Source of the DNA: UMGS687 sp964383665
GTDB lineage: Bacteria > Bacillota > Clostridia > Christensenellales > UBA1242
Direction of reading: 5' to 3'
Assembly (NCBI GenBank): GCA_964383665.1
Contig: CAYLHO010000006.1
Span: 1-36,478 of the forward strand
DNA: 36,478 bases
In this document: positions 7,623-14,222 of the stretch, in pieces
Position numbering within the stretch: position 1 is the stretch's first letter
Layout: the number at the start of each line of letters is the position of its first letter
Notes under the pieces: generated by a model
What the model saw: the letters and a program-made list of their open reading frames with translations, nothing else
What the model was told of the DNA's origin: nothing
The model's database searches: none
Made by a program: the position numbers and the translations under genes

Positions 7623-7666
7623 AAAAAACAACGACACTGCGTTGTTTTTCTTAACGCTTAGTTCGA
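7623..7666. repeat. 44-bp dispersed repeat, copy 2 (tRNA-flanking)
   Basis: Identical to positions 8-51, including the AACAACG/CGTTGTT hairpin. The shared part ends inside a box, GTTCGATTCCCC at 7661-7672, which is an exact 12-bp inverted copy of the T-arm half of the neighbouring tRNA-Glu (7729-7740). The two copies diverge exactly where the two tRNAs differ. Confidence 0.8.
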
Positions 7667-7680
7667 TTCCCCGGAGCATA

Positions 7681-7708
7681 TAAAAAAAGAAAGCAATTTA
7701 ATGCTTTC
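7681..7708 (-). terminator. Terminator of tRNA-Glu
   Basis: On the minus strand GAAAGCA, a short A/T loop and TGCTTTC are followed by seven T. It starts 8 nt after the tRNA CCA end. Confidence 0.85.
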
Positions 7709-7716
7709 AAGTTTTT

Positions 7717-7791
7717 TGGTACCCTCATGGGGAATCGAACCCCAGATTCCGCCGTGAGAGGGCGACGTCTTAACCGCTTGACCATGAGGGC
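7717..7791 (-). tRNA. tRNA-Glu (anticodon CTC)
   Basis: Acceptor GCCCTCA pairs with TGAGGGT (one G-U at the end). The anticodon loop is CTCTCAC, giving CTC, which reads GAG. The T-arm is GGGGTTCGATTCCCC. Discriminator A is at 7720 and CCA is encoded at 7717-7719. The common TTC-anticodon tRNA-Glu is not in this window. Confidence 0.93.
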
Positions 7792-7823
7792 ATGTTTAAA
7801 ACATTTTGATTATATCAAATGAA

Positions 7824-7857
7824 AAACAAAAAAACAAGTGTTTTTTAACACTTGTTT
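7824..7857 (-). terminator. Terminator of the unknown gene at 7857-8276
   Basis: AACAAGTGTT, an A-rich loop and AACACTTGTT are followed by T on the minus strand. The hairpin starts directly after the stop codon and insulates tRNA-Glu, which begins at 7791. Confidence 0.85.
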
Positions 7858-8276
7858 TAAAGAATTTGTTCTTGATTTTTTTCAATAATTTTATTAAAAA
7901 CATTTTCAACACGATTTGTGTATGCCGGTTTTGAAAAATCGAAAAGATGATTAAGAATTGACGGAATGTTTCCATATGCTTCGTTATACAGCTTATCAAC
8001 AACCGCATAATTCGGCGCGTTTCCAACTGCAATTTCGTTGTTTATCTTATCAATTTCCTTAATTGTTTTGAAAACATTTTCAACTTCTTCCTTAACGCCC
8101 TTGTTTTCGCGAAGAATCAAGTTTATAAACGCCTCATTCCTTTCAATTTCCATTATTACAAATTGTTGGTTATTTGATTCATTAAGATGTGATTTCAAAA
8201 CTAAATTGTCTTGAAGATTGTCAAAAACGCTGTTAACGCATTTAATTATTTTTTCGTCATTAATTAAATATTTCAT
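7857..8276 (-). CDS. Hypothetical protein, 139 residues
   Basis: I do not recognise the family. The protein is soluble, acidic and mostly helical, with no signal peptide or membrane segment. The centre (residues 60-95) looks like a helical hairpin (VKEEVENVFKTIKEIDKINN). The ATG at 8276 is chosen because GAGGTG lies 3-8 nt upstream; the alternative codon at 8282 overlaps that site. It has its own terminator and a possible promoter at 8351-8378, so it is probably a single-gene unit. Confidence 0.65.
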   Translation of the reverse strand: MKYLINDEKIIKCVNSVFDNLQDNLVLKSHLNESNNQQFVIMEIERNEAFINLILRENKGVKEEVENVFKTIKEIDKINNEIAVGNAPNYAVVDKLYNEAYGNIPSILNHLFDFSKPAYTNRVENVFNKIIEKNQEQIL

Positions 8277-8350
8277 TAGCACCTCAAAATTTTTAAGTTT
8301 TCAATGAATTTCAAGTTTGGCATCTATACACTATATTTATATTTTAAAAC

Positions 8351-8378
8351 ATTATATCTGATGGCAAAACAACAACTA
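8351..8378 (-). promoter_or_regulatory. Possible promoter of the unknown gene at 7857-8276
   Basis: Minus-strand TAGTTG, 16 nt, TATAAT (8351-8356). The -10 box is perfect but the -35 is poor and touches the stop codon of the DUF4364 gene. The leader would be about 70 nt. Confidence 0.3.
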
Positions 8379-8915
8379 TTCTTCTTCGATCAATGTTTCA
8401 TAAACATTTTCATAAATTGTTGCAGCCTTCTCTCGCCAAAGACGAACTGCGTTAATTGCACTTGAGCGCGAAGGAGCGCGAAATTCAACAATAAACATTG
8501 GTTCATTATCGAAAGGCGAACGAATTTTTAATTTTAGGTTATACGACCCATCTTCAAGTTTTTCATAGTCTGCCAAATATTCTTGACTTCGCTTGAAAAC
8601 AAGCCTGTTTTGTTTTGTGAATTCGGTTATTTCCTCCCGGAGAGCAAGCGGAATTCGACGATAGAAATGGGAAAGGCAATTTCTTCCTTCATAGGAAATG
8701 TTATATCGAGGTTCTTCCCCGTTTGTGTCGATGTTATATATGAACCCCACTTCCAAAAGAGAATACAAAATTTCTTTGCATTCCATATAGTTAACCCAAT
8801 TGTTTCGGCTTGAACAAATGTCTAAAATTGAATTTTCTGCAAGAGGAATTTCAATTTTTTCCAAAACAAAAAGTAAAACTAACTTATTAACTGTTGAATC
8901 GGAACTGATGTTCAT
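8376..8915 (-). CDS. DUF4364 family protein
   Basis: The protein has 179 residues. It fits the DUF4364 family, common in Clostridia: an N-terminal winged-helix-like part (NKLVLLFVLEKIEIPL, then a helix ending MECKEILYSLLEVGFI) and a C-terminal beta-rich part (YLADYEKLEDGSYNLKLKIRSP, MFIVEFRAPSR). The fold suggests a transcription-factor-like DNA-binding domain, but no function is established. GGAGA lies 6 nt before ATG. It begins 15 nt after the topoisomerase A subunit gene and is probably translated from the same transcript. Confidence 0.75.
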   Translation of the reverse strand: MNISSDSTVNKLVLLFVLEKIEIPLAENSILDICSSRNNWVNYMECKEILYSLLEVGFIYNIDTNGEEPRYNISYEGRNCLSHFYRRIPLALREEITEFTKQNRLVFKRSQEYLADYEKLEDGSYNLKLKIRSPFDNEPMFIVEFRAPSRSSAINAVRLWREKAATIYENVYETLIEEE

Positions 8916-8930
8916 ATTTTATCTCCATGT

Positions 8931-11720
8931 TTAAATGCAATATTTCCATGCCCCAAAAAGTTTATCTTTGGAAATTTGTTTTCCATCGCTAAGTCTGCTT
9001 AAAACTGGGACAGAGTTTAAAAGCGAAAGTTTTTCGCTTTGAAGCGCAACGCTTGGGCTTTCATAGTCAAATTCAGCATAAATCAAACTTCCTTTAAGCC
9101 CAAGGTTAATTCCTCGAAGTCCTTTTCGATATCTTGCTGAAAGACCAAACTCTGCAATTGGAACACGTTTTGCAACGCCCTTATCTGAAATTAAGGTCAA
9201 ATTTCCTGCCTTATCAACTTGAGTTGCATAAACAACACTGTCGTCCTCGTCAAGATTAATTCCCTTAACCCCTCCCGAAACTCTTCCTTGAGAAGGAATG
9301 TCAGATTTTTCGAAGTTAAGAACCATTGCTTGCTTTGTTACGCAAACAATCGACCCGCCTTCCTTAAACAACTCAACGCCAACAACCTCCTCGCAATTTT
9401 TAAGTTTTATTGCTTGGAAGAATGCTTTTGAAATGTCATATTCCTCAAGTTTTGTTCTCTTAACCATTCCGTCGGACGTGAAGAAAACAAGTTCTTTCCC
9501 ATCGAGTTTTTCTGGAAGTTCAAAAATTTTAATCGCTTTTTCATCGCTTGGAATTCTCTTGTCAACCGATTTAAGCGTTGCTCCCTTTTCTTTCCACTTA
9601 ATTTCTGGAAGGAAACCGGCAGTTGTTTTATAGCAATTTCCCTTGTTAGTTAAAATCAAAATTCTTGAAGTGTTTTTGGTTTTTAAAAGTTGAGTGTGGA
9701 CATGTTCAATTGTTGATGATTCGCCAAGTTCCTTTTGAGCAAGGTTGAAATTTTTGACTGGAATTGACTTAACATTTCCGCTTGCCGTAACACCCAAAAC
9801 AACTTCAGTTTCGGTTATAACAGGTTCAATTTTAATTCTTGCCTTTGCTTCTTCAACAATAATTTTCTTGTCAATATTGCTCTTTCTTGTTGATTTGAAA
9901 CGGCGTTTGATGTCGCCAAGTTCACTTTTAACAACCCCAAGTTGAAGTTTTTTGCTTTCATAAATTTTTGTGAGCTCTGCAATTCTAATTTTAAGCGCCT
10001 CAAGTTCTTCTTTAAGTTTGTTAACTTCAAGGTTAACAAGACGCGCAAGACGCATATCCAAAATTGCTTGTGCTTGTTTTTCGCTTAACGAAAATTTTGA
10101 GCGAAGTTTAAGTTTTGCTTCGCTAACCGAAGCAGAAGATTTTATGATTTTAATAACCTCGTCGATATTCTTAATTGCAATTAAAAGCCCTTCCAAAATA
10201 TGTGCACGGTCTTTCGCTTGGTCAAGTTCAAATTTGGTTCGACGATATATGATTTCGCGTTGATATTCCGTGTAGTATGAAATTATTTCCATAAGTCCCA
10301 TTTGCTTTGGTTTCCCGCCCGCAATTGCAACCATGTTAATTCCAAACGTAACTTGAAGTTGGGTTTGTTTGAAAAGATAATCTAAAATAAATTGCTCGTT
10401 TGCTTCTTTCTTAAGGCGAATAACGGCTCGAAGTCCGCTTCTGTCCGATTCATCTCGAATTTCGGTTATGCCGGAAAGAATGTTCTTGTTTTGCTCGCGA
10501 AGTTCAGCAATTTTTTGAAGCAACGTTGCTTTGTTAACTTGATATGGAACTTCGGTTATAACAATTGATTTTTTGTCGCCCTTTTCTTCGATGTGGGTTT
10601 TTGCGCGAATCAAAACTTTTCCGCGCCCTGTTCGATAGGCTTGTTCAAGTTCATCTCCCGCAATAACAATTCCACCGGTTGGGAAATCTGGTCCTTTGAT
10701 GATTTTCATCATTTCTTCCAAAGTTATTTTTGGATTATCAATATATGCAATAATCCCCTCAACAACCTCTGAAAGATTATGCGGAGGAATGTTTGTTGCA
10801 ACACCAACTGCAATTCCGTATGTTCCGTTAACCAAAAGGTTTGGAAATCTTCCTGGAAGCATGGTTGGTTCTTTAAGAGTGTCGTCGAAGTTCAACATCC
10901 AACGAACAGTGTTTTTGTCCAAATCTCTTAAAAGTTCCATTGCAAGCGGAGTTAAACGCGCTTCTGTATATCTCATCGCCGCGGCACTGTCGCCATCAAT
11001 CGACCCAAAGTTTCCGTGCCCGTCAACAAGCGGTTCGCGAAGAGAATAACTTTGCGCCATTCTAACCATTGCATCATAAACCGAACTGTCGCCATGTGGG
11101 TGATACTTACCCATGCAATCCCCAACAATTCTTGCCGATTTTCTGTATTGCTTGTCTGGTTGAAGCCCAAGTTCAAGCATTGTGTATAAAATTCTTCTTT
11201 GAACTGGTTTAAGCCCGTCCTCAACGCGAGGAAGAGCCCTGTCCAAAACAACGTGCTCGGTGTATGGAATCATTGAATTATGGAGCACGTTTTCCAAAGA
11301 CGTTAAAATAATTCCGCTTCCATCTGCTTCAGAGAGGTCAAGTTTAACTTGCTTCATTCTCTCTTTTCTAACAGAAGGCTTGCTTGCTTCCCTGTCCGCT
11401 TCAATTTCATCTAAAATGCTTTCTTGCTTTGGTTGAGCCTCGTTTCGAGCCTCATCCAAAATTTCTTCGTTTCTTTCTTCGTTGTTAATGTTTTCCAAAT
11501 TCGTTCCTCTCTTGCTGTTTAAGTTTTGCTTTTTTTCATCACTTTTAAAATCTCGTTTCGGAATTTCTTTTCCCAACAGTTCAATTTCATCAAACCCAAT
11601 TTGCCCAGGCGTAACAATTTCTTGCTTTTCAGTTTCCTGCTCAACAATTGGCTCTAATTCGTCATAGCAGATTTGCCCATCAATTAGCTTGATTCCTTCG
11701 CTTTCGTTTAACTCTTCCAT
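8931..11720 (-). CDS. gyrA: Type IIA DNA topoisomerase subunit A (GyrA/ParC)
   Basis: This is the DNA-cleaving subunit. The protein has 929 residues. The breakage-reunion domain starts near residue 135: RALPRVEDGLKPVQRRIL, HPHGDSSVYDAMVR (quinolone-pocket helix) and AAAMRYTEARL with catalytic Tyr251. A long coiled coil and a C-terminal beta-pinwheel (TSDGMVKRT, SQGRVSGGVKGI) follow. The first 130 residues are an acidic, probably disordered extension with a duplicated GQI-x-(Y/F)DE-x-E motif. The GyrA box (QRRGGKG) is not visible where expected, so the protein could act as topoisomerase IV; the symbol follows overall similarity. It has no Shine-Dalgarno sequence and its promoter lies only 11 nt from the ATG. 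Confidence 0.85.
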   Translation of the reverse strand: MEELNESEGIKLIDGQICYDELEPIVEQETEKQEIVTPGQIGFDEIELLGKEIPKRDFKSDEKKQNLNSKRGTNLENINNEERNEEILDEARNEAQPKQESILDEIEADREASKPSVRKERMKQVKLDLSEADGSGIILTSLENVLHNSMIPYTEHVVLDRALPRVEDGLKPVQRRILYTMLELGLQPDKQYRKSARIVGDCMGKYHPHGDSSVYDAMVRMAQSYSLREPLVDGHGNFGSIDGDSAAAMRYTEARLTPLAMELLRDLDKNTVRWMLNFDDTLKEPTMLPGRFPNLLVNGTYGIAVGVATNIPPHNLSEVVEGIIAYIDNPKITLEEMMKIIKGPDFPTGGIVIAGDELEQAYRTGRGKVLIRAKTHIEEKGDKKSIVITEVPYQVNKATLLQKIAELREQNKNILSGITEIRDESDRSGLRAVIRLKKEANEQFILDYLFKQTQLQVTFGINMVAIAGGKPKQMGLMEIISYYTEYQREIIYRRTKFELDQAKDRAHILEGLLIAIKNIDEVIKIIKSSASVSEAKLKLRSKFSLSEKQAQAILDMRLARLVNLEVNKLKEELEALKIRIAELTKIYESKKLQLGVVKSELGDIKRRFKSTRKSNIDKKIIVEEAKARIKIEPVITETEVVLGVTASGNVKSIPVKNFNLAQKELGESSTIEHVHTQLLKTKNTSRILILTNKGNCYKTTAGFLPEIKWKEKGATLKSVDKRIPSDEKAIKIFELPEKLDGKELVFFTSDGMVKRTKLEEYDISKAFFQAIKLKNCEEVVGVELFKEGGSIVCVTKQAMVLNFEKSDIPSQGRVSGGVKGINLDEDDSVVYATQVDKAGNLTLISDKGVAKRVPIAEFGLSARYRKGLRGINLGLKGSLIYAEFDYESPSVALQSEKLSLLNSVPVLSRLSDGKQISKDKLFGAWKYCI

Positions 11721-11731
11721 AATACTTTATT

Positions 11732-11760
11732 ATTTTATCACATTAACAAAAAAAATTCAA
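11732..11760 (-). promoter_or_regulatory. Promoter of the topoisomerase A subunit gene
   Basis: Minus-strand TTGAAT (11755-11760), 17-nt spacer and TAAAAT (11732-11737). The ATG is at 11720, so the predicted leader is only 4-5 nt and cannot hold a Shine-Dalgarno sequence. Confidence 0.6.
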
Positions 11761-11771
11761 AACAATTCATT

Positions 11772-11799
11772 TTGAAAAAATCAATTTTAATAGTATATT
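11772..11799 (+). promoter_or_regulatory. Promoter of the rluA-type gene (leaderless layout)
   Basis: TTGAAA at 11772-11777, 16-nt spacer and TATATT at 11794-11799, then exactly 6 nt to the ATG at 11806. Transcription should start at the start codon. It is divergent from the topoisomerase promoter; the two -35 boxes are 11 nt apart. Confidence 0.6.
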
Positions 11800-11805
11800 T
11801 AAATT

Positions 11806-12663
11806 ATGATCAAAAAAGAGATAACAGCAAACAAGCAAGATAAAGTTCTTAACATAATTTCAAGGAATGAAATAAGTTATGCAACTGCAAACAAATGCTT
11901 AAGAAAAAAAGACATTCGAATTGACAACAAAAAAATCAGCGAGAACATTGTTGTTTTTCCCGGTCAAACAATAACAATCTTTTTGCCAGAGGACGCCGCA
12001 GTTGTTGATGAAAAGAAATTTTATGAAATTGTTTTTGAAGACGAAAATGTTGCAATAATCAATAAAAAAAGTGGGATTGAAGTCACTTCGCAAAACGAAA
12101 ATTCTGTTGAAAAAATGCTCAACAAAAATCCGCAAAAAAAATATTACGCTTTAAACAGGCTCGACAGGAACACCGAGGGGCTTGTTATTTTTGCAAAATC
12201 AAAAAATAATTTGGAAATTCTTAAAAAATCAATGAAAAATAACGAAATAAATAAATTTTATTTAGCAAATGTCGTTGGAAATCCAAATTGGGAAACAAAA
12301 ACAGCAATTTCATTTTTAATTAAAGATGACGAAAAAAGCGAAGTTAAAATCTTTGACACGCCAAGAAAAGATGCCGTTAAAATTCAAACAAATTTAACAG
12401 TTATAAACCGCTCTTCAGGCGGAACAACAATTGTTATGGCAGAAATCCACAACGGAAAAACCCATCAAATTCGCGCGCAACTTGCACACCTTGGTTTTCC
12501 AATTATTGGCGACGGAAAATATGGAAAAAATGCTGATAATAAAAAATTTAAAGAAAAAACACAAAAATTAACTTCATTTAAAATAATTTTTAATTTAAAA
12601 GACGAAAAATTAAAATATTTAAACAATTTAAATTTCGAAATAACCCCTTCTTGGGCAAAATAA
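11806..12663 (+). CDS. RluA family pseudouridine synthase
   Basis: It isomerises uridine to pseudouridine in rRNA or tRNA. The protein has 285 residues. An S4-like RNA-binding domain covers residues 1-62. The catalytic motif is ALNRLDRNTEGLVIFAKS (Asp in RLD), a variant of the usual HRLDxxTSG. Later come EIHNGKTHQIRAQLAHLGFPIIGDGKYG, typical of RluA/RluC/RluD. The target site cannot be told from sequence. There is no Shine-Dalgarno sequence. The short-chain dehydrogenase gene starts 12 nt after its stop codon and is probably cotranscribed. Confidence 0.88.
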   Translation: MIKKEITANKQDKVLNIISRNEISYATANKCLRKKDIRIDNKKISENIVVFPGQTITIFLPEDAAVVDEKKFYEIVFEDENVAIINKKSGIEVTSQNENSVEKMLNKNPQKKYYALNRLDRNTEGLVIFAKSKNNLEILKKSMKNNEINKFYLANVVGNPNWETKTAISFLIKDDEKSEVKIFDTPRKDAVKIQTNLTVINRSSGGTTIVMAEIHNGKTHQIRAQLAHLGFPIIGDGKYGKNADNKKFKEKTQKLTSFKIIFNLKDEKLKYLNNLNFEITPSWAK

Positions 12664-12675
12664 ATGGAGAAAAAT

Positions 12676-13458
12676 ATGGAAAAAAAAGTTGTTTTAATAA
12701 CAGGTGTTTCATCTGGAATTGGGCTTGAACTTGCAAAAAAATTTATTAAAAACGGAAACAAAGTTTACGGAGTTTCAAGAAAAGAATTTTCTCTTGACGG
12801 CTTAACCCACATAATTTGCGACGTATCCTCTCTTGAGCAATGCACAAATGCTGTTAAAACCGTTATAGAAAAAGAGGGCAAAATTGACCTTTTGATTAAC
12901 AACGCCGGAATGGGAATTTCGGGTTCAGTTGAAAACACAAGCGAACAAGATGCAAGAAAAATTTATGATGTTAACTTTTTTGGAACATTTTTTATGTGCA
13001 AGGCTGCTTTGCCTTTTCTTCGCGGAAGCAAAGGTCGAATAATTAATGTTTCATCGGTTGCAAGCAAATTTTTTATCCCTTTCCAAGGTTTCTATTCCGC
13101 AACAAAAGCCTCAATCGATGCAATTTCTGCTGCCATGCGCGCAGAAACCAAGCCGTTTGGAGTTAAAATAACAAATGTTCTTCCCGGCGACACCAAAACC
13201 TCTTTCACTGCTAACCGCGTTAAGCAAGACGACGGCGTTTACAACGAAAGATATGTTTCATCGGTTGGAAAAATGGAACATGACGAACAAAATGGCATGA
13301 GCAGCGAATATGTTGCAAAAGTTATTTATAAAGTTGCCTTAAAGCGACGCCCTCCTCTAACAAAAACCATTGGAGTTCCATACAAAATTTTGCTCTCTCT
13401 TTCAAAAATTTTACCAAACAGATTTATTGAATGGATTGTTTCGAAAATGTATTCATAA
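12676..13458 (+). CDS. Short-chain dehydrogenase/reductase (SDR)
   Basis: An NAD(P)-dependent oxidoreductase of unknown substrate. The protein has 260 residues. The Rossmann glycine motif TGVSSGIG is at residues 9-16, NNAG at about 76, the catalytic Ser in NVSSVASK and the YSATK motif (Tyr and Lys) near residues 139-143. A classical SDR with a C-terminal segment (ILPNRFIEWIVSKMY) that may contact membrane or lipid. The ATG at 12676 is chosen over the one at 12664 because GGAG lies 6 nt upstream of it. Confidence 0.9.
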   Translation: MEKKVVLITGVSSGIGLELAKKFIKNGNKVYGVSRKEFSLDGLTHIICDVSSLEQCTNAVKTVIEKEGKIDLLINNAGMGISGSVENTSEQDARKIYDVNFFGTFFMCKAALPFLRGSKGRIINVSSVASKFFIPFQGFYSATKASIDAISAAMRAETKPFGVKITNVLPGDTKTSFTANRVKQDDGVYNERYVSSVGKMEHDEQNGMSSEYVAKVIYKVALKRRPPLTKTIGVPYKILLSLSKILPNRFIEWIVSKMYS

Positions 13459-13485
13459 AATTAAGCATTTAGATAAGGTTTTTTT

Positions 13486-13515
13486 TTAACAAATTTCTTT
13501 TCCCAGTCATATAAA
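13486..13515 (+). promoter_or_regulatory. Promoter of the ferritin-like gene
   Basis: TTAACA at 13486-13491, 18-nt spacer and TATAAA at 13510-13515. The start site would be near 13521, at the AGAGG that serves as ribosome site for the TTG start. The leader would thus be short. Confidence 0.45.
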
Positions 13516-13531
13516 AAGCAAGAGGCAAAAT

Positions 13532-14035
13532 TTGGGAAAGAAAGAAGAAAGTGGGCGCGAATATCCTGTTGTTAAAAACTACTGTAAGAATTCGTATTAC
13601 AGCGGAATTTTGCAAAATCTTTATGCTGGTTCTGAAGGCGAAGTTATATTATTTCTCCAACTACGATATCAAGCGATGATCCTTAAAAATTTCAATCCAA
13701 GAATATCTAACATACTTAATGAAATTGCTTTGTGCGACCTAACCCATCAAGAACTGCTTTCCCAAGCAATTGAAAAAACATTTGGCAATCCAATTTATGC
13801 AACTTCAACCGGGAAATGGATTGGTGGAAGACAAATTGATTATGTTAAGAACATCAAACAAATTTTACTTATAAATCTTGAAGCCAAGGAAAAATCGATT
13901 ATCGACTATAAAGTTGCAATTTCAAAAATTGACAATGTTCAAATTAAGTTGCTTTTAAGCGCAATTCTTTCCGACGAAGAAAATCATCGATTGATATTAA
14001 AAAAACTTATTTCCTCGCTTGAACAAGAAAAATAA
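13532..14035 (+). CDS. Ferritin-like domain protein
   Basis: The protein has 167 residues with a four-helix ferritin-like core and metal-ligand pattern: a Glu in the first helix (SEGEVILFLQLRYQ), DLTHQELL in the second, LEAKEKSIIDYK in the third and DEENHRLILKK in the fourth. This repeats the E...E-x-x-H arrangement of rubrerythrin and manganese-catalase relatives. A clostridial subgroup of this kind is known only as ferritin-like proteins. There are no rubredoxin cysteines. The start is TTG, with AGAGG 6 nt upstream; no ATG exists until residue 48, inside the first helix. Confidence 0.75.
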   Translation: MGKKEESGREYPVVKNYCKNSYYSGILQNLYAGSEGEVILFLQLRYQAMILKNFNPRISNILNEIALCDLTHQELLSQAIEKTFGNPIYATSTGKWIGGRQIDYVKNIKQILLINLEAKEKSIIDYKVAISKIDNVQIKLLLSAILSDEENHRLILKKLISSLEQEK

Positions 14036-14063
14036 AATATTTTAAAAATTTTTATAAAAATTG

Positions 14064-14093
14064 TTGACATGGCAGGCTAACTTGTGGTATATT
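14064..14093 (+). promoter_or_regulatory. Promoter of tRNA-Val
   Basis: Consensus TTGACA at 14064-14069, 18-nt spacer and TATATT at 14088-14093 with TGG ahead of it. The start site falls a few nt before the mature tRNA 5' end at 14105. Confidence 0.8.
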
Positions 14094-14104
14094 ATTTCTC
14101 GGTT

Positions 14105-14181
14105 GGAAGTTTAGCTCAGCTGGTTAGAGCACCTGCCTTACAAGCAGGGGGTCATAGGTTCGAATCCTATAACTTCCACCA
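14105..14181 (+). tRNA. tRNA-Val (anticodon TAC)
   Basis: Acceptor GGAAGTT pairs with AACTTCC. Anticodon stem CCTGC/GCAGG encloses CTTACAA, giving anticodon TAC. T-arm ATAGGTTCGAATCCTAT is perfect. CCA is encoded at 14179-14181. Confidence 0.97.
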
Positions 14182-14192
14182 TTTTTTTATAA

Positions 14193-14218
14193 AAAACAGC
14201 CTTGGTTAAGGCTGTTTT
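14193..14218. terminator. Bidirectional terminator of tRNA-Val and the topoisomerase B gene
   Basis: AAAACAGCCTT, GGTT loop and AAGGCTGTTTT, with A and T tracts on both flanks. It lies between the tRNA CCA end and the minus-strand stop codon at 14223. Confidence 0.85.
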
Positions 14219-14222
14219 ATTT

